A stretch of 64,000 nt of DNA from Actinospica acidithermotolerans (GCF_018139625.1 NZ_JAGSOH010000005.1:62001-126000); one strand, 5' to 3'. Positions 17,879 to 30,469 are shown, counted from the first letter of the stretch. Program-made: numbers and translations. The notes: generated by a model from the sequence alone, not told the origin.

Positions 17879-19993
17879 ATGAGTGGCGTGGACCAGCGAC
17901 TCGGCAGCCGGTATGTGCTCAAGGAACGCCTGGGCCGCGGAGCCATGGGCACCGTGTGGCGGGCGCTGAACACCGAGACGAACCAGGACGTCGCCGTCAA
18001 GATCCTCAGCGAGGAGCTTAGCGACGAGCCGGAGATGGTCACCCGGTTCATCCAGGAACGCAATACCCTGATCTCAGTGCGCCACCCCAACCTGGTGCGG
18101 ATCCACGACCTGGTGGTCGAGAACGGCAAGCTGGGCATCGTGATGGACCTGGTCGCCGGCCCCGACCTGCACAAGCACCTGGCCGAGCGCGGGGTGCTGA
18201 GCCTGGCCGAGGCCGCGGTGATCGGCCGCGGAGTCGCCGACGCGCTCGCCGCGATCCACGCGGCCGGGATCATCCACCGCGACCTGAAGCCCGCCAACAT
18301 CCTGCTCGACCTCAGCGGACCGCAGGCGCAGCCCAAGCTCGTCGACTTCGGCATCGCCCGGATGCTCGCGGGCAGCCGGCTCACCTCCCGCTCGTCGGTC
18401 GTCGGCACCCCGCAGTACCTCTCGCCCGAGGCGATCAGCGGCGCGGAGCCGAGCCCGGCCCTGGACGTGTACGCGTTCGGCATCGCCCTCTACGAGCTGC
18501 TCACCGGCGCGCCGCCGTTCCACGGCGACCAGCTGCTGCAGGTGCTCAACCAGCACATGTACCAGGAACCGCAGTGGCCGCAGTCGATCCCGCCGCAGAT
18601 CCTGCCGCTGCTGCAGGCGATGCTGGCCAAGGACCCGCAGGCCCGGCCCACCGCGCTGGACATCAGCGCCGCGATGAACGCCCTGGTCGCCAACCTCGGA
18701 CCGGTCACCTTCCCGCAGCAGGCGCCCGCCGCCCAGTCCCCGGCGCTGCCCGTCCCGCAGCAGCAGGCGTGGCCCGCCCCCCTCCAGCAGCAGGCGGCGC
18801 CGAGCCCGCTGCCGAGCCCGCTCCCCGGACCCCAGAGCCCGGTGCAGGCCTCGCCCTACGGCGTGCCGCAAGCACCGCAGACTCCTTATCCGCAGGCGCC
18901 GCAGACCCCGTATCCGCAAGCACCGCAGACCCCGTATCCGCAGCAGCCGCCGGGCTTCGGCCCGCAGCCCGGCCCCGGAACGCCGCTGCCCGGCGGCTAC
19001 GGAACCCCCGGCCAGTCCCCGATCCCGGCGCCGTCGCCCTCAGGGTTCTTCTACCCCGGCCGGGAGATGCTCGGCGAATCGGACCCGAACGCCGAGAACA
19101 CGGTCTTCACGCCGAACCCGCCGCCGTTCACCGAGGACATGTTCACGGTGAAGAAGCCGCAGCGGCGCTGGCGCAAGCCGCTGCTGATCGGCCTGCCGGT
19201 CGTGGCCGTGCTCGTCGCCGGCGGACTGGTCGCCGCGCTCACCCTGGGCGGCGGCGGCTCGCCGGCCCCGAAGCCGATCGCGGCCGGCACGTCCAGCGCG
19301 TCGCCCACCGCCGTCAGAGTGGCGAGCTGCCCGGCCGAGGCCTCCGTGGGCATCGCCGCCGCGGCGCGCTGGACCCTCGACGGCACCCCCGGCGACTGCT
19401 CGGTGGCGCCGTCCACCGCGAACTCGCTCACCCTCGCCCACGGCGCCCGCTGGACCAACAGCACTTCGCACGGCCACGTGCTCAAGCTCTCCACCGGCAA
19501 CGCCGTGGCCACCGTGCCCAACACCGGCTTCGTGAACACCTCGACCAGCTTCAGCGTCTCGATCTGGGTCTACCTGAACGCACTGAACAAGTCGAAGTAC
19601 TCGACCGTGCTGATCATGCAGGGCAACAGCATCGACGCCTTCAAGCTCGAGTACAACCCCGGCTGGGGCGGCTGGGCCTTCAACCGCAGCAGCGAGGACA
19701 ACCCCAAGGCGACCTGGATCGCCGCGGCCAGCAAGACCGCGCCGAAGACCGGCGCCTGGACCCACCTCGTCGGCGTGTACGACGCCACCGCCAAGACCAT
19801 GAGCCTCTACATCAACGGCACCCTCGCCGCCCAGACCCCCGGCGTCGTCGCCTGGAACGCGAACGCCCAGATCGCCCTCGGCGCGAACATCTACCAGAAC
19901 GGCACCACCTACGACGGCCTGACCGGCAACCTGAGCGACCTGCAGATCTTCGACTCGGCCCTCACGGCGAAGCAGGTCAGCGAGCTGCAGTGA
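17879..19993 (+). CDS. Receptor Ser/Thr protein kinase with extracellular LamG-like domain
   Basis: The 704-residue protein has a cytoplasmic Hanks-type kinase domain (residues 12-270). The Gly loop is GRGAMGTVW, the catalytic Lys41 lies in VAVKIL, the loop is HRDLKPAN (Asp135), and the metal site is DFG at 156-158. A Pro/Gln-rich linker with three PQTPYPQA repeats follows, then a membrane helix at about 434-458. The outside part (about 490-704) resembles a Laminin_G_3/concanavalin-like sugar-binding domain. All catalytic residues are intact. The ATG at 17879 has GAGG upstream. Known actinobacterial kinases usually carry PASTA or NHL sensors; this domain suggests carbohydrate sensing, which is inference. 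Confidence 0.88.
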   Translation: MSGVDQRLGSRYVLKERLGRGAMGTVWRALNTETNQDVAVKILSEELSDEPEMVTRFIQERNTLISVRHPNLVRIHDLVVENGKLGIVMDLVAGPDLHKHLAERGVLSLAEAAVIGRGVADALAAIHAAGIIHRDLKPANILLDLSGPQAQPKLVDFGIARMLAGSRLTSRSSVVGTPQYLSPEAISGAEPSPALDVYAFGIALYELLTGAPPFHGDQLLQVLNQHMYQEPQWPQSIPPQILPLLQAMLAKDPQARPTALDISAAMNALVANLGPVTFPQQAPAAQSPALPVPQQQAWPAPLQQQAAPSPLPSPLPGPQSPVQASPYGVPQAPQTPYPQAPQTPYPQAPQTPYPQQPPGFGPQPGPGTPLPGGYGTPGQSPIPAPSPSGFFYPGREMLGESDPNAENTVFTPNPPPFTEDMFTVKKPQRRWRKPLLIGLPVVAVLVAGGLVAALTLGGGGSPAPKPIAAGTSSASPTAVRVASCPAEASVGIAAAARWTLDGTPGDCSVAPSTANSLTLAHGARWTNSTSHGHVLKLSTGNAVATVPNTGFVNTSTSFSVSIWVYLNALNKSKYSTVLIMQGNSIDAFKLEYNPGWGGWAFNRSSEDNPKATWIAAASKTAPKTGAWTHLVGVYDATAKTMSLYINGTLAAQTPGVVAWNANAQIALGANIYQNGTTYDGLTGNLSDLQIFDSALTAKQVSELQ

Positions 19994-20020
19994 GGCCGCA
20001 CATCCTCGCCTGAAAAAGGA

Positions 20021-20059
20021 AGAGCCCCCCGCAATCCCGGAAAGGATGCGGGGGGCTCT
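20021..20059 (-). terminator. Rho-independent terminator downstream of tuf
   Basis: A perfect 13-bp stem (20021-20033 with 20047-20059, GC-rich AGAGCCCCCCGCA) encloses a 13-base loop. On the minus strand it is followed by TCCTTTTTCA, a clear U-tract, so it ends the str operon after tuf. It may also stop the convergent kinase transcript. Confidence 0.88.
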
Positions 20060-20114
20060 ACGTCCTTCGACTCACCGCGGGGCGCGAAGCCCCGCGGTCA
20101 GTGACGAGCCGAGA

Positions 20115-21308
<1,194 letters not shown>

Positions 21309-21390
21309 GTTGTCCTCCTGTGGACTGGTGCGGTGCCGGTAGGCTGGATTGCCCCGGCGGCAGTGGATGTTTCAGGTGGGTCGGCTTGGG

Positions 21391-23511
<2,121 letters not shown>

Positions 23512-23602
23512 GGTGGCTCGTCTACTTTCGCGAGTCGAAAAAGATTCCGTGGGGTTCGGCGCCCGCCGCCGGCCTGGACCGGCGGCGGTCACGAACCTCG
23601 TA

Positions 23603-24073
23603 CTACCAGCGGTAGTGAGCGAACGCGCGGTTGGCGTCGGCCATCTTGTGGGTGTCCTCGCGTCGCTTGACGGAGGCGCCCAGTCCGTTGCTGGCGTCCA
23701 ACAGCTCGTTCATCAGTCGCTCGGTCATGGTCTTCTCGCGACGGGCGCGGGAGTAGCTGACCAGCCAGCGCAGCGCGAGGGTGTTCGACCGGCCCGGCTT
23801 GACGTCGACCGGCACCTGGTAGGTCGCGCCGCCGACGCGGCGGGACTTGACCTCGATGGACGGCTTGACGTTCTCCAGGGCGCGCTTGAGCGTGATGACC
23901 GGGTCGGTGCCGGACTTCTCGCGGCAGCCCTCGAGGGCTCCGTAGACGATGCGCTCGGCGGTCGAGCGCTTGCCGTCCAGCAGGACCTTGTTCACCAGCG
24001 CGGTGACCAGCGGAGAGTTGTAAACCGGGTCGACGACGACCGGGTGCTTCGGGGCAGGACCCTTACGAGGCAT
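23603..24073 (-). CDS. rpsG: 30S ribosomal protein S7
   Basis: The 156-residue S7 protein is a primary 16S rRNA binder that organises the 30S head and contacts E-site tRNA. It begins [20 protein letters not shown] and ends [10 protein letters not shown], the usual C-terminus. The ATG overlaps the last base of the rpsL stop codon (TAATG), so the two genes are translationally coupled. Confidence 0.98.
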   Translation of the reverse strand: MPRKGPAPKHPVVVDPVYNSPLVTALVNKVLLDGKRSTAERIVYGALEGCREKSGTDPVITLKRALENVKPSIEVKSRRVGGATYQVPVDVKPGRSNTLALRWLVSYSRARREKTMTERLMNELLDASNGLGASVKRREDTHKMADANRAFAHYRW

Positions 24074-24447
24074 TACTTCTTCTCCTTCTTGGCGCCGTAG
24101 CGGCTGCGAGCCTGCTTCCGGTTCTTGACGCCCTGGGTGTCCAGAGACCCGCGAATGATCTTGTAGCGGACACCGGGAAGGTCCTTCACTCGGCCACCGC
24201 GGACGAGCACGATCGAGTGCTCCTGCAGGTTGTGGCCGACGCCGGGGATGTAGGCCGTGACCTCGATGCCGCTGGAAAGGCGCACACGGGCGACCTTGCG
24301 CAGGGCCGAGTTCGGCTTCTTCGGGGTGGTGGTGTACACGCGGGTGCACACGCCGCGCCGCTGCGGGCTCCCCTTGAGCGCAGGAGTCTTGGTCTTCGAG
24401 ACCTTGTCCTGCCGGCCCTTGCGGACCAACTGCTGGATCGTAGGCAC
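24073..24447 (-). CDS. rpsL: 30S ribosomal protein S12
   Basis: The 124-residue S12 protein sits at the decoding centre. The GTG ending at 24447 is chosen because the product then begins [12 protein letters not shown], as in all bacteria. Lys43 ([11 protein letters not shown]) and Lys88 ([10 protein letters not shown]), the main sites of streptomycin-resistance mutations, are both wild type. It is the first gene of the str operon. Confidence 0.98.
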   Translation of the reverse strand: MPTIQQLVRKGRQDKVSKTKTPALKGSPQRRGVCTRVYTTTPKKPNSALRKVARVRLSSGIEVTAYIPGVGHNLQEHSIVLVRGGRVKDLPGVRYKIIRGSLDTQGVKNRKQARSRYGAKKEKK

Positions 24448-24920
24448 TACGTCTCCGTCTTTCGGTTCATGCCATGCCATGCCTTCGGTCGACCTGCACG
24501 CTGTCGATCATGCACAGTTGCAGGTCGCCAGGCGTTCTCTGGCGAATGTCGCGGCCCGAGGACCGCCTTTTTTCGATGCGGGGGGTTTGTCCGGCTTCGC
24601 AGTGCTTGCTCCCGCCCACGAGGTCGGGTGTGTCGCGCCCGCTCCAACTGTGCCCGAAGGCGACGGCCGGTCAGGGAGTCGACCAAGCCCCGTGCGGTCC
24701 ACTGCTAGGACTGCCGCGATCGCAGCACCCTGGAGGGCAGCCCCCGGGGGAACGCGCGCACACGGGCAAAGCCGGGGTAACCCCAGCATCAGACGAGAGC
24801 CTACCGACGCACCCGGCTTCCGGTCAAAACGGCCGATCTTCCGGTGAGCCGGTGCCGGCGGATCCCCGCCGGAACCATTGTCTCACGCTGCCCGCCCTGC
24901 TCGCGCCGGGAATTCGACGG
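24448..24920. other. 473-bp intergenic region upstream of the str operon
   Basis: This region should contain the rpsL promoter and a long leader. I could not assign a convincing -35/-10 pair. Just before rpsL there is a short triple repeat of GGCAT (around 24470-24485, minus strand GGCATGGCATGGCATG). It also follows the stop of the pseudokinase gene's neighbour region; that gene ends at 24921, so the gap is upstream of rpsL only in the downstream-of-pseudokinase sense. No clear hairpin terminator was found. Confidence 0.5.
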
Positions 24921-26333
24921 CTAGGGAGTGGCGCTCGAACTGGCGCTCGCCGAGGACGACGGACCGCCACCGTTGCCGCTCGTGCTCGTAGCGGTCGACG
25001 TCGCCGTAGAGCTGCTCGTCGCCGTATCCGTCGGGCTGCTCGACGGGGACGCGCTCGTCGTCGTCGGCGCGGCGCTCGAGGTCGTCGGGGCGGCGCTCGA
25101 GGTGGTCGGCGCGGCGCTCGAGGTGGTCGGGGCCGCGGTGGTCGTGCTCGGGTTCGCAGACAGGCTGATCACGCCGGGGCTGTTCGTCGGCGCGGTGACC
25201 GAGGTCGTGTCCGCCGGGGTGTTGGCGTTGCTGTTCTTGTTCCCGAGGACCAGCGCCAGGGCCACCCCCGCGAGCACCAGCAGCAGGATCACGCCGACCG
25301 CGATGCCGACCCTCTTGCCAGAGCCGGAGGCCGCCCCGCCCGGCCGGTAATCGTCATCCTCGTCGCGGTCGGGGCGCAGCGGGCCGACGGCCTGGGTCGG
25401 CTGCCCGCCGAGGCCCTGCGTCGTCGCGCCGACCACGGCGGTCGGCAGCGTGTCGGGACGCGTCTCCCGCGCCTCGATGGCCAGCGCGCCGAAGCGGTGC
25501 GCCGTGATCGTCGCGGTGGGACGCAGCCGGGCGGAGGCCGCGAGCATGGACTGCAGCAGCACAGCCAGCTCCGCCGGGGCGCCGGTCTCACGCAGCGGCT
25601 CCAGGTCGGGGCCCTCGTAGTCGTCGGGTCCGACCTCCGGCGGCCGGCCCGTCATGGCCGTCCACAGGATCGCGCCGAGCGCGTAGACGTCGTTCGAGGC
25701 ACCCGCCGGTCCGGCGCCGGAGCCGCCCGGCACCACGCGGGTGGCGTCGGCGTCGCCCTGCGGCGGCATCATCTGCGTCGCCTGCTCGTCAATGCCGGGA
25801 CCGATCAGCCGGGTCGCCTCGGCGTCGTCCGGGCCGCCGCCCTGCGGCACGCCGAGGCCGACGTCGGTGAGCTTGACCCGGCGGTCGTCCATCACGGACA
25901 CCGTCTCCGGGCCGAGCACGCCGTCCACCAGGCCGATGCCGTGCAGCGCCCCCAGCGCCTCGGCGATCTGCTGGCCCCAGTCGACCACCCGCTGCCAGGG
26001 CTGCCGGCCGGTCGACATGATCTGGCCGAGCGTGCGGCCCCCGGTCCACTCGGACACGACGTAGCGCAGGCCGCCCTCGTGGCCCACGTCGTAGACCTGC
26101 GCGATGTTCGGGTGGCCGAGCCTGGCCACCTGCGCGACCACGGACTGCACCTGCACGTCGAGGTCCGGCTCCACCTGGCCCTCGAGCGGCAGCAGCCGCA
26201 TCATCACGGGCCGCTTGAGCGTCTCGTCGAAGCCCTGCCAGATCTCCTCCGGCCAGGTGCCCCCGCCGGTCGGCCGCTCCAGCCGGTACCGTCCGGCGAT
26301 CAGCGCCCCGGCCTGCCCGGAAGTGGTCATCAT
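24921..26333 (-). CDS. Ser/Thr pseudokinase with membrane helix and Ser/Thr-rich extracellular tail
   Basis: The 470-residue protein has a Hanks-kinase fold but has lost catalytic residues. The nucleotide-binding Lys is Arg46 (RPVMMRLLP). The HRDLKPEN loop is replaced by VDGVLGPET, so the catalytic Asp is Gly138. DFG reads DVG, keeping Asp157. The Gly loop reads PTGGGTWPEEIW. SNDVYALGAILWTAMTGRPP is the alpha-F region. A membrane helix at about 341-363 is followed by a roughly 105-residue tail of Ser, Thr, Ala and Pro with SAAPTTS repeats. It is probably a scaffold or sensor like MviN-partner pseudokinases; the partner is unknown. Confidence 0.82.
   Translation of the reverse strand: MMTTSGQAGALIAGRYRLERPTGGGTWPEEIWQGFDETLKRPVMMRLLPLEGQVEPDLDVQVQSVVAQVARLGHPNIAQVYDVGHEGGLRYVVSEWTGGRTLGQIMSTGRQPWQRVVDWGQQIAEALGALHGIGLVDGVLGPETVSVMDDRRVKLTDVGLGVPQGGGPDDAEATRLIGPGIDEQATQMMPPQGDADATRVVPGGSGAGPAGASNDVYALGAILWTAMTGRPPEVGPDDYEGPDLEPLRETGAPAELAVLLQSMLAASARLRPTATITAHRFGALAIEARETRPDTLPTAVVGATTQGLGGQPTQAVGPLRPDRDEDDDYRPGGAASGSGKRVGIAVGVILLLVLAGVALALVLGNKNSNANTPADTTSVTAPTNSPGVISLSANPSTTTAAPTTSSAAPTTSSAAPTTSSAAPTTTSASPSSSPTDTATSSSTATSTATSTSGNGGGPSSSASASSSATP
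25069..25131 (-). repeat. 21-bp coding tandem repeat, three copies
   Basis: Three nearly identical 21-base units start at 25069, 25090 and 25111 and encode the seven-residue unit SAAPTTS in the extracellular tail of the pseudokinase. The units differ at one or two bases, consistent with slippage. Confidence 0.85.
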
Positions 26334-26401
26334 CCGCCTCGTGTCTGTAGCCCTGGTCCCGTCGATTCCGGTCTATTCTTCCGCATCGGAAGCTCGGGCC
26401 C

Positions 26402-26788
26402 TCACATCAGATGACGCACCAGGTCGTAGAACAGTTGGATCGCCGGGCCGCCGAGGTAGGCGAACAGCACCGCGGACCAGGCCACGACGTAGATCCAGCC
26501 GAGCCGCCTGGCCCACAGCGCGAGCCCGAGCCCGTCCAGTGCGCCGCCGGAGCCCTCGATGGCGCGCACCGCGGCGTTCCCGCGCCGGATCGCGGCGACC
26601 CCGCCGAGGATCGGCAGAATCCACCCGATCGAGGCGATCAGGATCGCGACGATTGCCACGTTGGCCGTCCGCTCCGGACCGCCCTGCCCGCCGCCCGAGG
26701 GCTGCCGCTGACCGGGCAGCAGGGGGCCGGAGCCGGCCTGCGGCCGATAGCGGGGTCGGCCGAGTTCCGGGCCGTGCGGGTCCGACAT
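26402..26788 (-). CDS. Small two- to three-helix membrane protein (DUF4190-like)
   Basis: The 128-residue product has a Pro/Gly-rich cytoplasmic start of about 40 residues, then hydrophobic segments ANVAIVAILIASIGWILPIL and WARRLGWIYVVAWSAVLFAYL. The first helix, the GGVAAIRRGNAAVRAI loop and the Gly-rich turn resemble the DUF4190 family, common in actinobacteria and of unknown function. It lies 68 bases upstream of the pseudokinase in the same orientation, so the two may be co-transcribed. Confidence 0.7.
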   Translation of the reverse strand: MSDPHGPELGRPRYRPQAGSGPLLPGQRQPSGGGQGGPERTANVAIVAILIASIGWILPILGGVAAIRRGNAAVRAIEGSGGALDGLGLALWARRLGWIYVVAWSAVLFAYLGGPAIQLFYDLVRHLM

Positions 26789-26843
26789 GCCCGCACCTTA
26801 GCGCGGATCGGCCCCGGTGGGTGGGCCCGTCCGCGGACTCGTG

Positions 26844-27458
26844 TCAGTCTTCGAGCGCGCGGGCCGCCGTGGCGACGGTGCGGATCACCGCGCCGGTGAG
26901 CGCCTCAAGGTCGGCGGCCGGGCTCTCGGCGCCGCGCCGGGCCCAGTCCTCGACCGCGATCCGCATGGCGAGATTGAACATCCCGACATGCAGGCGCAGC
27001 GGCAGTTCGTCGGCGCAGCGCCCGGTGCTTTCGGCTACGAGCCGGCAGAACAGCACCTCCGCCTCGTAGTGCGTCTCCAGCCAGACTGCGCGCAATCCCG
27101 GCTCGGTCCGCGTCAGGACGACGAGTTCGCGCAGCGCCGTCACGTGCCGCGGGTCGATCGACAGCTCCCCGGAGCGACGGACGGCGGCGAGCAGCGAACC
27201 GGTGCCGTCCCACGCGCGCACCCGGTCGGCCATCGCGTCCAGGCCCGCGGTCAGCAGCGGACGGACGCAGTCCTCCTTGCTGCGGAAGTAGCGCCACAGC
27301 GTGCGGGTGGAGACGCCCGCCGCGGCGGCGATCTCGTCGGCCGACGCGGCGGCGACCCCCTTGGCCGCGAACAGCCGCACCGCCTCCTCGGCTATCTCCA
27401 TCCGCGTCGTGGCCCGCCGCCGCTCGCTCAGCGGCGGCCGCCCCGTCCGCCCGGTCAT
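26844..27458 (-). CDS. TetR family transcriptional regulator
   Basis: The 204-residue protein begins MTGRTGRPPLSERRRATTRM with the ATG ending at 27458. The N-terminal helix-turn-helix reads ASADEIAAAAGVSTRTLWRYFRSKED, the TetR_N signature. The C-terminal ligand domain is not specific. It is divergent from an SDR gene 134 bases away, with inverted repeats between them, so it probably represses that gene and itself. Confidence 0.9.
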   Translation of the reverse strand: MTGRTGRPPLSERRRATTRMEIAEEAVRLFAAKGVAAASADEIAAAAGVSTRTLWRYFRSKEDCVRPLLTAGLDAMADRVRAWDGTGSLLAAVRRSGELSIDPRHVTALRELVVLTRTEPGLRAVWLETHYEAEVLFCRLVAESTGRCADELPLRLHVGMFNLAMRIAVEDWARRGAESPAADLEALTGAVIRTVATAARALED

Positions 27459-27507
27459 CCGGCACCCGCCCTTCCCGCCGACACTGTGGCCACCCAGCCT
27501 ATGTCTG

Positions 27508-27541
27508 TGGCGCACTGTGCCATCTTGTCATTGAGCGACAA
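27508..27541. promoter_or_regulatory. Candidate TetR operators in the tetR/SDR intergenic region
   Basis: Two inverted repeats lie between the divergent genes. At 27508-27522, TGGCGCA-C-TGTGCCA matches at 6 of 7 arm positions. At 27525-27541, TTGTC-N7-GACAA is perfect over five base pairs and 17 bp long, the usual size of a TetR site. Which one is bound cannot be decided from sequence. Confidence 0.45.
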
Positions 27542-27592
27542 TAAGTCATAGGGTCGGGGCGCAACCCGCCCCGTGGAACGAAGGAGAACCCC

Positions 27593-28366
27593 GTGAGCAG
27601 CACCGGGCTGAGTGGGAAGAGCGTCATCGTCACCGGAGCGGCCTCCGGCATCGGACGGGCGGCGGCACTTCGATTCGCCGCCGAGGGCGCGAAGGTGGTC
27701 GTGGCGGATCTGAACGCGGAGGCGGCCGAGGAGACCGTGAAGCTGATCGACGCGGCGGGCGGCACCGCGTTCGCCGTCACCGGCGACCTCAGCGACGCAA
27801 GCGTGATCGAGCAGCTGGTCGCCGGCGCCGTCGAGACCTTCGGAGGCATCGACGTGCTGGTCAACAACGCCGGGATCATGGACAGCATGACGGCGACCGC
27901 GGACGTCTCCGACGCCGAGTGGGAGCGGGTGATCCGGATCAACCTCACCGCACCGTTCCAGCTCACCCGGGCCGTCCTGCCGCACATGCTCGCCGCGGGC
28001 CGGGGCGCGATCGTGAACACCGCCTCCGAGGCCTCGTTCCGGGGCAGCGCGGCGGGCACCGCCTACACGGTCTCCAAGCACGGCGTGCTCGGCCTGACCC
28101 GGTCGCTCTCCACGATGTACCGCGAGCAGGGCATCCGGACCAACGCGATCGCCCCCGGCGGCACCGCGACGAACATCCACACCAGCATGACGGGCCTCGA
28201 CCCGGAGGCACACGGTCCGAAGGTCGTCATGAAGTACATGGGCAACCTCGGCCGGATGGCCACGCCCGACGAGCAGGCCGCCGCGATCGTCTACCTGGCC
28301 TCCGACGCCGCGAGCAACGTCAACGGCGTCATCCTGCCGGTCGACGACGGCTGGGCCGCCATCTAG
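27593..28366 (+). CDS. Short-chain dehydrogenase/reductase (SDR) family oxidoreductase
   Basis: The 257-residue classical SDR has the NAD(P) site TGAASGIG near residue 13, NNAG at about 90, catalytic Ser in NTASEASF, and YTVSK (Tyr and Lys). The Asp at the end of beta-2 (VVADLN) suggests NAD rather than NADP. The GTG start has GGAG upstream. It is divergent from the TetR gene, which probably controls it. The substrate is not predictable. Confidence 0.9.
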   Translation: MSSTGLSGKSVIVTGAASGIGRAAALRFAAEGAKVVVADLNAEAAEETVKLIDAAGGTAFAVTGDLSDASVIEQLVAGAVETFGGIDVLVNNAGIMDSMTATADVSDAEWERVIRINLTAPFQLTRAVLPHMLAAGRGAIVNTASEASFRGSAAGTAYTVSKHGVLGLTRSLSTMYREQGIRTNAIAPGGTATNIHTSMTGLDPEAHGPKVVMKYMGNLGRMATPDEQAAAIVYLASDAASNVNGVILPVDDGWAAI

Positions 28367-28489
28367 ACAAGCCGGACGCGGTGGGCAGCGGCGGCGCTCA
28401 GGCCTCGGCCCGGTCGTTCATTTGCCTGCGCCTCTGCCCCGCCGCTCAGGCCAGCGCCCCACCACCCACTCAGGCCCCCACCCCGTCGC

Positions 28490-28993
28490 TCAGGCCTCGG
28501 CCCCGTCTCGCTGGGCGGCCAGCCGTTCCACCAGTCGGGACAGCGCGGGCAGCGCGCCGCCGATCGCGGCGCGGTCGGCCGGCTCCAGGTCGGCGAGGGC
28601 GCCGGCGATCCGCCGCTGGTGCGCGGCGTTCCATTCGCCGAGCTGGAGCGCTCCCGCCTCGCTCAGCGCGACCACGGCCACCCGCCGGTCGTGCGGATCC
28701 GTGCCGCGCTCCACCAGCCCGGCCGTGATCATCTGCGAGATCAGCCCGCTCACCGTGGACGGCGCCAGCCGCAGCCGCGCGGCCAGGTCGCCGACGCGCG
28801 CCGGGGCCGACTCGGCCAGCGACTGGAGCAGCTCCACCTGGGCCATCGGCAGCGACTCCCAGGGGTAGTCGGCCCGGATGCTCGCCCGCAGCACCCGCCG
28901 CAGCCGGGCCACCACGTCGGTCAACCCGCGCGCGTCCGCCGGCGGAGCCGTCGGTGAATTCTCGGTGGCGCTCTCGCTCTCCGGCCTGGTCAC
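28490..28993 (-). CDS. MarR family transcriptional regulator
   Basis: The 167-residue protein has a winged helix with ARVGDLAARLRLAPSTVSGLISQM and the wing TDPHDRRVAVVALSEAG, diagnostic of MarR. The GTG ending at 28993 is favoured because a TACAGT -10 box ends six bases before it (29000-29005, minus strand), indicating a leaderless mRNA. It is divergent from an MFS exporter, the common arrangement for a MarR repressor of an efflux pump. Confidence 0.88.
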   Translation of the reverse strand: MTRPESESATENSPTAPPADARGLTDVVARLRRVLRASIRADYPWESLPMAQVELLQSLAESAPARVGDLAARLRLAPSTVSGLISQMITAGLVERGTDPHDRRVAVVALSEAGALQLGEWNAAHQRRIAGALADLEPADRAAIGGALPALSRLVERLAAQRDGAEA

Positions 28994-29061
28994 GAGGCCA
29001 CTGTACCCGGCCGGACAACAGCTGCGTCTGCCAAGTATTTCGGTTCCCGAAGCACTTTGGC
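28994..29061. promoter_or_regulatory. MarR/MFS divergent promoter with candidate operator
   Basis: The minus-strand TACAGT at 29000-29005 serves marR. An imperfect palindrome at 29030-29061 (GCCAAGTATTTCGG and CGAAGCACTTTGGC around TTCC) sits between the two promoters. A plus-strand TATGCT at 29062-29067 could be the exporter -10. One arm needs a one-base shift to pair, so this is a moderate candidate. Confidence 0.4.
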
Positions 29062-29086
29062 TATGCTGGGCGGGGAGGCGGTACCG

Positions 29087-30469
29087 ATGAACCCGACGCA
29101 TACTCTGAGCGTGGCTTTCACCACCGAACGCCCTCGGCCGCGGCGGATACGCGAGGCGCCGAACGGCTGGTGGCTGGCCATCGCCACGGTTTGTTTCGGC
29201 GCCTTCATGGGCCAGCTCGACGCCTCGATCGCGACCCTGACCTATCCCGCGCTGTCCGAGGAGTTCCACGCCTCGACCGCCGCCGTCTCATGGGTGTCGC
29301 TCGGCTACCTGCTCGTGCTGGTCGCGCTGCTGGTCCCGGTCGGCCGGTTCTCCGACGCGCACGGCCGCAAGCTCTGCTACCTCTACGGCTTCCTCGTCTT
29401 CACCCTCGCGTCCGCCGCGTGCGGGCTCGCACCTACGCTCGGCGCGCTCGTCGGCTTCCGCCTCATCCAGGCGTTCGGCGCAGCGCTGCTCCAGGCCAAC
29501 AGCGTCGCCCTGGTCACGACCAGCGCGCCGCGCGAGCGAATGCGCGCGGCACTCGGCGTGCAGGCGGGCGCACAGGCGCTCGGCCTCGCCCTCGGCCCCG
29601 CGCTCGGCGGCGTCATCGTCAGCACACTGGGCTGGCGCTGGGTGTTCCTCGTGAACGTCCCGGTCGGCGTCATCGCGGTCGTCGCCGGCTACTACCTCCT
29701 GCCGCGCACCCGCACCAAGGCGTCCACCGACTCCTTCGACTGGCCAGGCCTGGCCCTGCTCGGGCTCGCCAGCACCGCGCTGCTGCTCGGCATCTCCAGC
29801 GGCTCCGGCCTCGGCCTCCCCGGGTACGCGACGGCGCTGCTGTACCTCGGTGCGGCCGTCAGCGGCTACGGCTTCTGGCGGCGCATCAACGCGGCCGCCT
29901 TCCCGCTCGTCGACCCGATCCTGCTGCGTACGCGGCGGATCACCGCGGGCCTGGCCGGCGCGCTCGGCGGCTACCTCGTGCTCTTCGGCCCGCTCGTCCT
30001 GGTGCCCGACGTGCTCGGCTCCCACCAGTCCGCCCGCGCCGGACTCATCCTCACGGCGCTCCCGCTCGGCTTCGCCGCCGCCGCGCTCGGCGCGAACCAC
30101 GTGCTGCCCCTCGCCTGGACCGACCGCCGCCGCGCGCTCGCAGGCTCCGCGCTCGCCGTCATCGCGCTCATCGCTCTCATCCCCATGCCGTTCACCCCGG
30201 CCGGCCAGATGCCGCTGCTCGCCCTGCTCGGACTCGGTCTCGGCACCTTCACGCCGGCGAACAACACGATCGTCATGGGCGCCATCCCGGCCCGCGCCGC
30301 GGGCACCGGCGGCGGCCTGGTCAACATGACCCGCGGCCTCGGCACCGCCCTCGGCGTCGCCCTCGTCACCCTCACCCTCTACCTGGTGCACGACGTGCAG
30401 CACGCCGCGCACCTGGCGACCGCGCTGCTCGCCGCGGTCGCCGCCGGCGTCTTTATCAGCAGTCTGTAG
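29087..30469 (+). CDS. MFS transporter, DHA2-type drug/proton antiporter family
   Basis: The 460-residue protein has about 14 membrane helices. The first helix contains GAFMGQLDASIATLTYPAL, helix 2-3 loop VGRFSDAHGRKLCY (motif A), and ALGLALGPALGGVI (motif C, typical of exporters). The ATG at 29087 is chosen because GGGGAGG lies seven bases upstream; earlier in-frame starts lack a ribosome binding site. It is probably repressed by the divergent MarR protein. The substrate is unknown. Confidence 0.88.
   Translation: MNPTHTLSVAFTTERPRPRRIREAPNGWWLAIATVCFGAFMGQLDASIATLTYPALSEEFHASTAAVSWVSLGYLLVLVALLVPVGRFSDAHGRKLCYLYGFLVFTLASAACGLAPTLGALVGFRLIQAFGAALLQANSVALVTTSAPRERMRAALGVQAGAQALGLALGPALGGVIVSTLGWRWVFLVNVPVGVIAVVAGYYLLPRTRTKASTDSFDWPGLALLGLASTALLLGISSGSGLGLPGYATALLYLGAAVSGYGFWRRINAAAFPLVDPILLRTRRITAGLAGALGGYLVLFGPLVLVPDVLGSHQSARAGLILTALPLGFAAAALGANHVLPLAWTDRRRALAGSALAVIALIALIPMPFTPAGQMPLLALLGLGLGTFTPANNTIVMGAIPARAAGTGGGLVNMTRGLGTALGVALVTLTLYLVHDVQHAAHLATALLAAVAAGVFISSL

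Noticed and set aside
24073-24447. Streptomycin resistance alleles in rpsL
   Set aside because: Lys43 and Lys88 are both present as in sensitive strains.
25720-26240. Active kinase activity for the 24921-26333 protein
   Set aside because: The Lys, the HRD Asp and the DFG Phe are all altered, so it is called a pseudokinase.
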